From Tupaia tana (Eukaryota; Chordata; Mammalia; Scandentia; Tupaiidae), in assembly GCA_026018925.1 (NCBI GenBank), contig JAKSZU010000026.1, positions 12,825,127 to 12,889,126 on the forward strand: a stretch of 64,000 nucleotides of DNA, in the 5' to 3' direction. This document shows positions 61,208-64,000 of the stretch, piece after piece. Made by a program: the position numbers and the translations under genes. The stretch's first letter is position 1, and every line of letters begins with the position of its first letter. The notes beneath the pieces are model-generated. The model had not been told where the DNA came from and did not search any database. It saw only the letters and a list, made by a program, of their open reading frames with translations.

Positions 61208-61401
61208 AGGGGCTGGCAGGTGGCATGGTGGTTAAGGCATTGGACTCCCACATGGCAGACTACAGTTCGAGTCCCGGACCAGGTGGCTTACTTTCTCACT
61301 TTTTCTCTCTCTCTCTCTCTTTCTCTCTCTTACTCTGTTCCTCTCTGGTCAAATTTAAATAAATAAATAAAGTTAAATAAAATAATTCTTAAAAAGAAAA
61401 G
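61208..61401 (+). mobile_element. SINE-B, well-preserved
   Basis: GGGGCTGGCAGGTGGCATGG head, box B GTTCGAGTCCC, CTGGTCAAATTTAAATAAA, AAATAAAATAATTCTTAAAA end. A useful type copy for the B group. Confidence 0.91.
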
Positions 61402-62447
61402 AATGTTTACTATATCCTGTACTAGTTTTAAAAAAATCACACACGATCAAAATATGGCTAACTTAAATGTGGTGAGGCTCCCAGGGTCGCCACAGCTCTC
61501 ATCCTGGGCCCACTTCAATTGAGGATTCAGCACTTAATTACAAATCCCAGGAAACCAGGGCCCACCCTGCTAGACACTTTTAAGCGATACAGCTTTAGCA
61601 GAAGAATTTTTGAGACAGTAGGAAACATACACTGCCTGGCAAAAACGTAGTAATTCCCTTGAAACATCTTCGTTCAGCTAACATTTCCTCTTTCAATTTC
61701 AGCCTCTCCTTCTCCTTCCTTCCTGGTCACAACCTAAATTCCCCTCAACTGTCTGGCTCTGAGCTTGTCTACCCCACTCAAAGACAAAAACTCGGTAGAT
61801 CTTACTCTGACTCTTTTTTTGTTTGTTTCCTTCAAGAGAGCAGCTCAATATCCATCAGTTCTTTGTCAAGAATGGCTGGGGTGGGTGTTGGCACTGGCCT
61901 TCTCGGGCTTGGAAGGGCCAATTGTGTGTTTCTCTTCCAGTTCTGCTTTTAGTAAAATCATATCGATAGCCTGAAACTGGCTGTGGCTGGAACATTTATG
62001 CCACAGAAATTGGCAAACACTATAAATCAGGTCTTTCTTTCCCCCCCACTAGAGAGCTTGTTCTCAAATAATGTTCCAGTACACAACTGATGTGCTCTGC
62101 AAGATGCAAAGTTTTACTAAACAAAAATAGGTCTGTGCTGCAGGAGACACTGCCAGAGGCTGGGGTAGGGTGAGGGATAATTTTTGATGCCAAGAAAATG
62201 AGATGTTTCTCCATATTGTTCCATATATAATGTATATAGAAAGTATAATCCTCATTTTTTTCCCCTTCCCACTGCACGCATTTCTCCCAAGATAACCACT
62301 GTTAAGTTGTGTATATATCTCCTTTATTTTTTTTTCCAAGCATAAATTAACAGAGCTTTATGTTATTTGTATGGGATGACATTGTACATCTGGTTTATAT
62401 TTTTAAAACAAATCTAACACCCTACTTTGTATATTTTTCTTGGTTTT
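61402..62447. other. SINE-free sequence, no gene recognised
   Basis: About 1 kb without a SINE. The ORF of 97 codons at 61659-61952 has no recognised domain. An AT-rich old-repeat-like stretch lies at 62210-62410. Confidence 0.45.
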
Positions 62448-62664
62448 TAAAAATTTATTTATTTGTTGCATAAGCAAGAGAGACATAAAGAGATAGAGAC
62501 AGAAAGACAGGAGTCTGAAGAGGACACTGATGCCATGAAGCACGCCGTGTGTGCCCAGGGTACCCAGGGAGGTCTCTGGACGTGAACACGGAAACATGGC
62601 ATCTTCCCACGCAGGTCAGCCTTGCACAGTGTTGTATTCCTGCTATGCCACTGTGTAGCCCCCT
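62448..62664 (-). mobile_element. SINE-C
   Basis: TTTATTTGTTGCATAAGC start, GACAGGAGTCTGAAGAGGAC, GTACCCAGGGAGGTCTCTGG, head ending TGCCACTGTGTAGCCCCC. Confidence 0.77.
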
Positions 62665-62712
62665 TTCTGGGATATTTTCCTTGCATACACGCTTAAATAA
62701 TTTTTTTCTAGT

Positions 62713-62998
62713 AATTTTTTTTTGTTTTTTTGGGTTTCTTTTAGATATTTTTGCCATAGGGTACATGTACTCACTGGAGAGACAGAGAGACTGAAAGTAA
62801 GAAATCACCCCTCAGGGAGAATGGCCATGCTGCAATCCTTTTTCCTCCATTTTCCCCTCAGGATTTTGGGCACACACACACACACACACACACACGTACG
62901 TGCCTGGCGTCAGTTTTAAGTTGCCAGGTCTGGGACTTGAACCGCAGTCGACTACATGGGAGTCCAGCAATGTAACCATTATGCCATTGGCTGGTCCC
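62713..62998 (-). mobile_element. SINE-A with (CA)n
   Basis: TTTTGCCATAGGGTACATG start, (CA)n at 62873-62895, CATTGGCTGGTCCC end. TSD AA(A)TAATTTTTT region. Confidence 0.9.
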
Positions 62999-63000
62999 TT

Positions 63001-63239
63001 AAAAATAATTTTTGACAGAGGGCTTATGTACTTTCTGGAGAGAGACAAAGAGAAAAAGAGAAATGGGGAATAGTCATGCAGCAATCTTTTCTCCTCCCTC
63101 TCTCCTTCCTTTCAGGATTCTGAGCACTCATACACACGTGTGTGGCATGTTTCTCAAGCTGCCAGGTCTGGGACTCGAACCACATAGTCAGCCATGTGGG
63201 ATTTAGCTGCCTTAACCACCATGCCATGGGTCAGCCCCA
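63001..63239 (-). mobile_element. SINE-D
   Basis: TTTTTGACAGAGGGCTTATG start, head ending GCCATGGGTCAGCCCC. Confidence 0.8.
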
Positions 63240-63255
63240 CAGTCACTTTTTAAAA

Positions 63256-63448
63256 AGGATTATTTATTTATTTATTTTAAAAAGAGTAATTTAATTTAAT
63301 TTAATTTATTCATTTGTTTTAATTTGACCAGAGAGAGACAGAGAGAGAGAGAAAGCAAGAAAGCAAGCCACCAGGTCTGGGACCTAAACCATAGTCAGCC
63401 ATGTGGGAGTATCCAGTGCCTTAACCACCATGCCACCTGCTGGTCCCC
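63256..63448 (-). mobile_element. SINE-B
   Basis: AT tail, TTTGACCAGAGAGAGACAG, head ending CACCTGCTGGTCCC. AAAGGATTATTTATTT before and after is both tail and possible target. Confidence 0.88.
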
Positions 63449-63449
63449 T

Positions 63450-63622
63450 TAAAGGATTATTTATTTAATTTTATTTATTATTATTATTTTAAAAATTTGA
63501 CCAGAGAGAGAGAGAGAGAGAGAGGGAAAGTGAGAAAGCAAGCTGGTAGGTCCGGAACTTGAAACACGGTCAGCCATGTGGGAGACCAACGGCTTAACGA
63601 CCACACCATCTGCTGGCTCTTC
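63450..63622 (-). mobile_element. SINE-B
   Basis: Antisense, head ending CATCTGCTGGCTC. CCCCACAGT(C/T)A flanks both this and the previous copy at 63235 and 63623. Confidence 0.88.
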
Positions 63623-63639
63623 CCCACAGTTAGTTTTTT

Positions 63640-64000
63640 TTTAAAGAATTATTTTTATTGACACCAGCAGTTAGCATAATGGCTATGTCACTGGACTCCC
63701 ATGTAGCCGACTGAGGTTTGAGTCCCGGACCCTGTGACTTAAACTCCTGGAGGAGAAGGGATTGCGGCGTGACCATCCCCCCGGGGGATGGTCAAAACCT
63801 TTTATTTTCTTGATTTCTGTCTCTCTGTCTCTGTCTTTCTGGTGAGTGCATATGCCCTATAGCAAAAACCTCTCAAAAAGAAAAAAAGAAAAAAGAAAAA
63901 AGAATTATTTTTATTTAATTTTATTTACTGATTTTAATTTGACTAGAGAGAGACAGAGTGAGAGTAAGAGCAAGAGTGAGGTAGAGAGAGAGAGAAGGAA
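63640..64000 (-). mobile_element. SINE-B, split by SINE-A, cut by window end
   Basis: Tail piece 63640-63659; the rest, from 63898, TTAATTTGACTAGAGAGAGAC, runs off the window. Confidence 0.85.
63660..63897 (+). mobile_element. SINE-A nested in SINE-B tail
   Basis: Head ACACCAGCAGTTAGCATAATGG, with a mid-body deletion (GACTTAAACTCCTGGAGGAG). TSD AAAGAATTATTTTTATT on both sides. Confidence 0.92.

Overview
The window is nuclear DNA of a placental mammal. I found no gene I can name. Ancient repeats shared by placentals (MIR, L2, L1M 3' ends, MER5, MER20, MLT1/MST-like LTRs) form a decayed background. Several are broken by younger tRNA-derived SINEs, of which I outline about 128, roughly 45% of the sequence. 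A 7SL-RNA-type monomer (46978-47095) points to Euarchontoglires, because 7SL-derived SINEs are known only there. There are no dimeric Alus, B1/B2/ID elements, lagomorph C elements or tree-shrew Tu-type elements. A colugo (Dermoptera), whose genome is known to carry its own tRNA-derived SINEs, is my best guess for the source. That is inference and needs a database comparison.

I use four working labels for the SINEs. SINE-A (about 250-280 bp) has a tRNA-like head with Pol III boxes A and B, a unique body that contains a C6-T-G6 palindrome, a CT-rich stretch, a conserved CCTATAGCAAAAACCTCTC end and an A tail. SINE-B (about 150-200 bp) has a related head, a short CT stretch, the end TCTGGTCAAATTAAAATAAA, repeated AATAAA and a TTCTT tract. 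SINE-C (about 200-240 bp) has a different body and ends TCTCATGGAAGAAATAA. SINE-D is an older relative of A with a head like CTCCATAGCATAGTGGTTAAG. Many copies have recognisable target-site duplications (TSDs) and insert at A/T-rich sites, as L1-driven elements do. The least diverged A copies keep their CpGs and perfect TSDs of 15-19 bp, which indicates recent activity.

Layout. 1-9 kb: dense SINEs, an antisense MIR, and an antisense L1 3' end (7.0-8.85 kb) broken by a stack of SINEs. 9.5-15.5 kb: SINE clusters separated by single-copy sequence. 16-20 kb: L1M 3' end, a degraded ERVL-like internal fragment and an antisense MaLR-type LTR. 20-25.6 kb: mostly single-copy sequence, a CCAT array beside an L2, and SINEs. 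25.6-35.7 kb: L1 fragments, inverted and nested SINEs, MER20, MIRs and mariner-like MITEs. 36-39 kb: single-copy sequence with one speculative exon at 38448-38522. 39-47 kb: nested SINE stacks inside MER5. 47-51 kb: L2, LTRs and a minisatellite grown from a SINE/LTR junction. 51-64 kb: SINEs, LTRs, a second MER20, L1M, two tandem MITEs, a long CTTT tract and a (TA)n tract.

No rRNA, functional tRNA gene, CRISPR array, bacterial-type gene or intact retroviral gene was seen. Long ORFs in the window are mostly translations of the SINE bodies. SINE boundaries are accurate to a few bases where a TSD is quoted and otherwise to about 10-20 bases.
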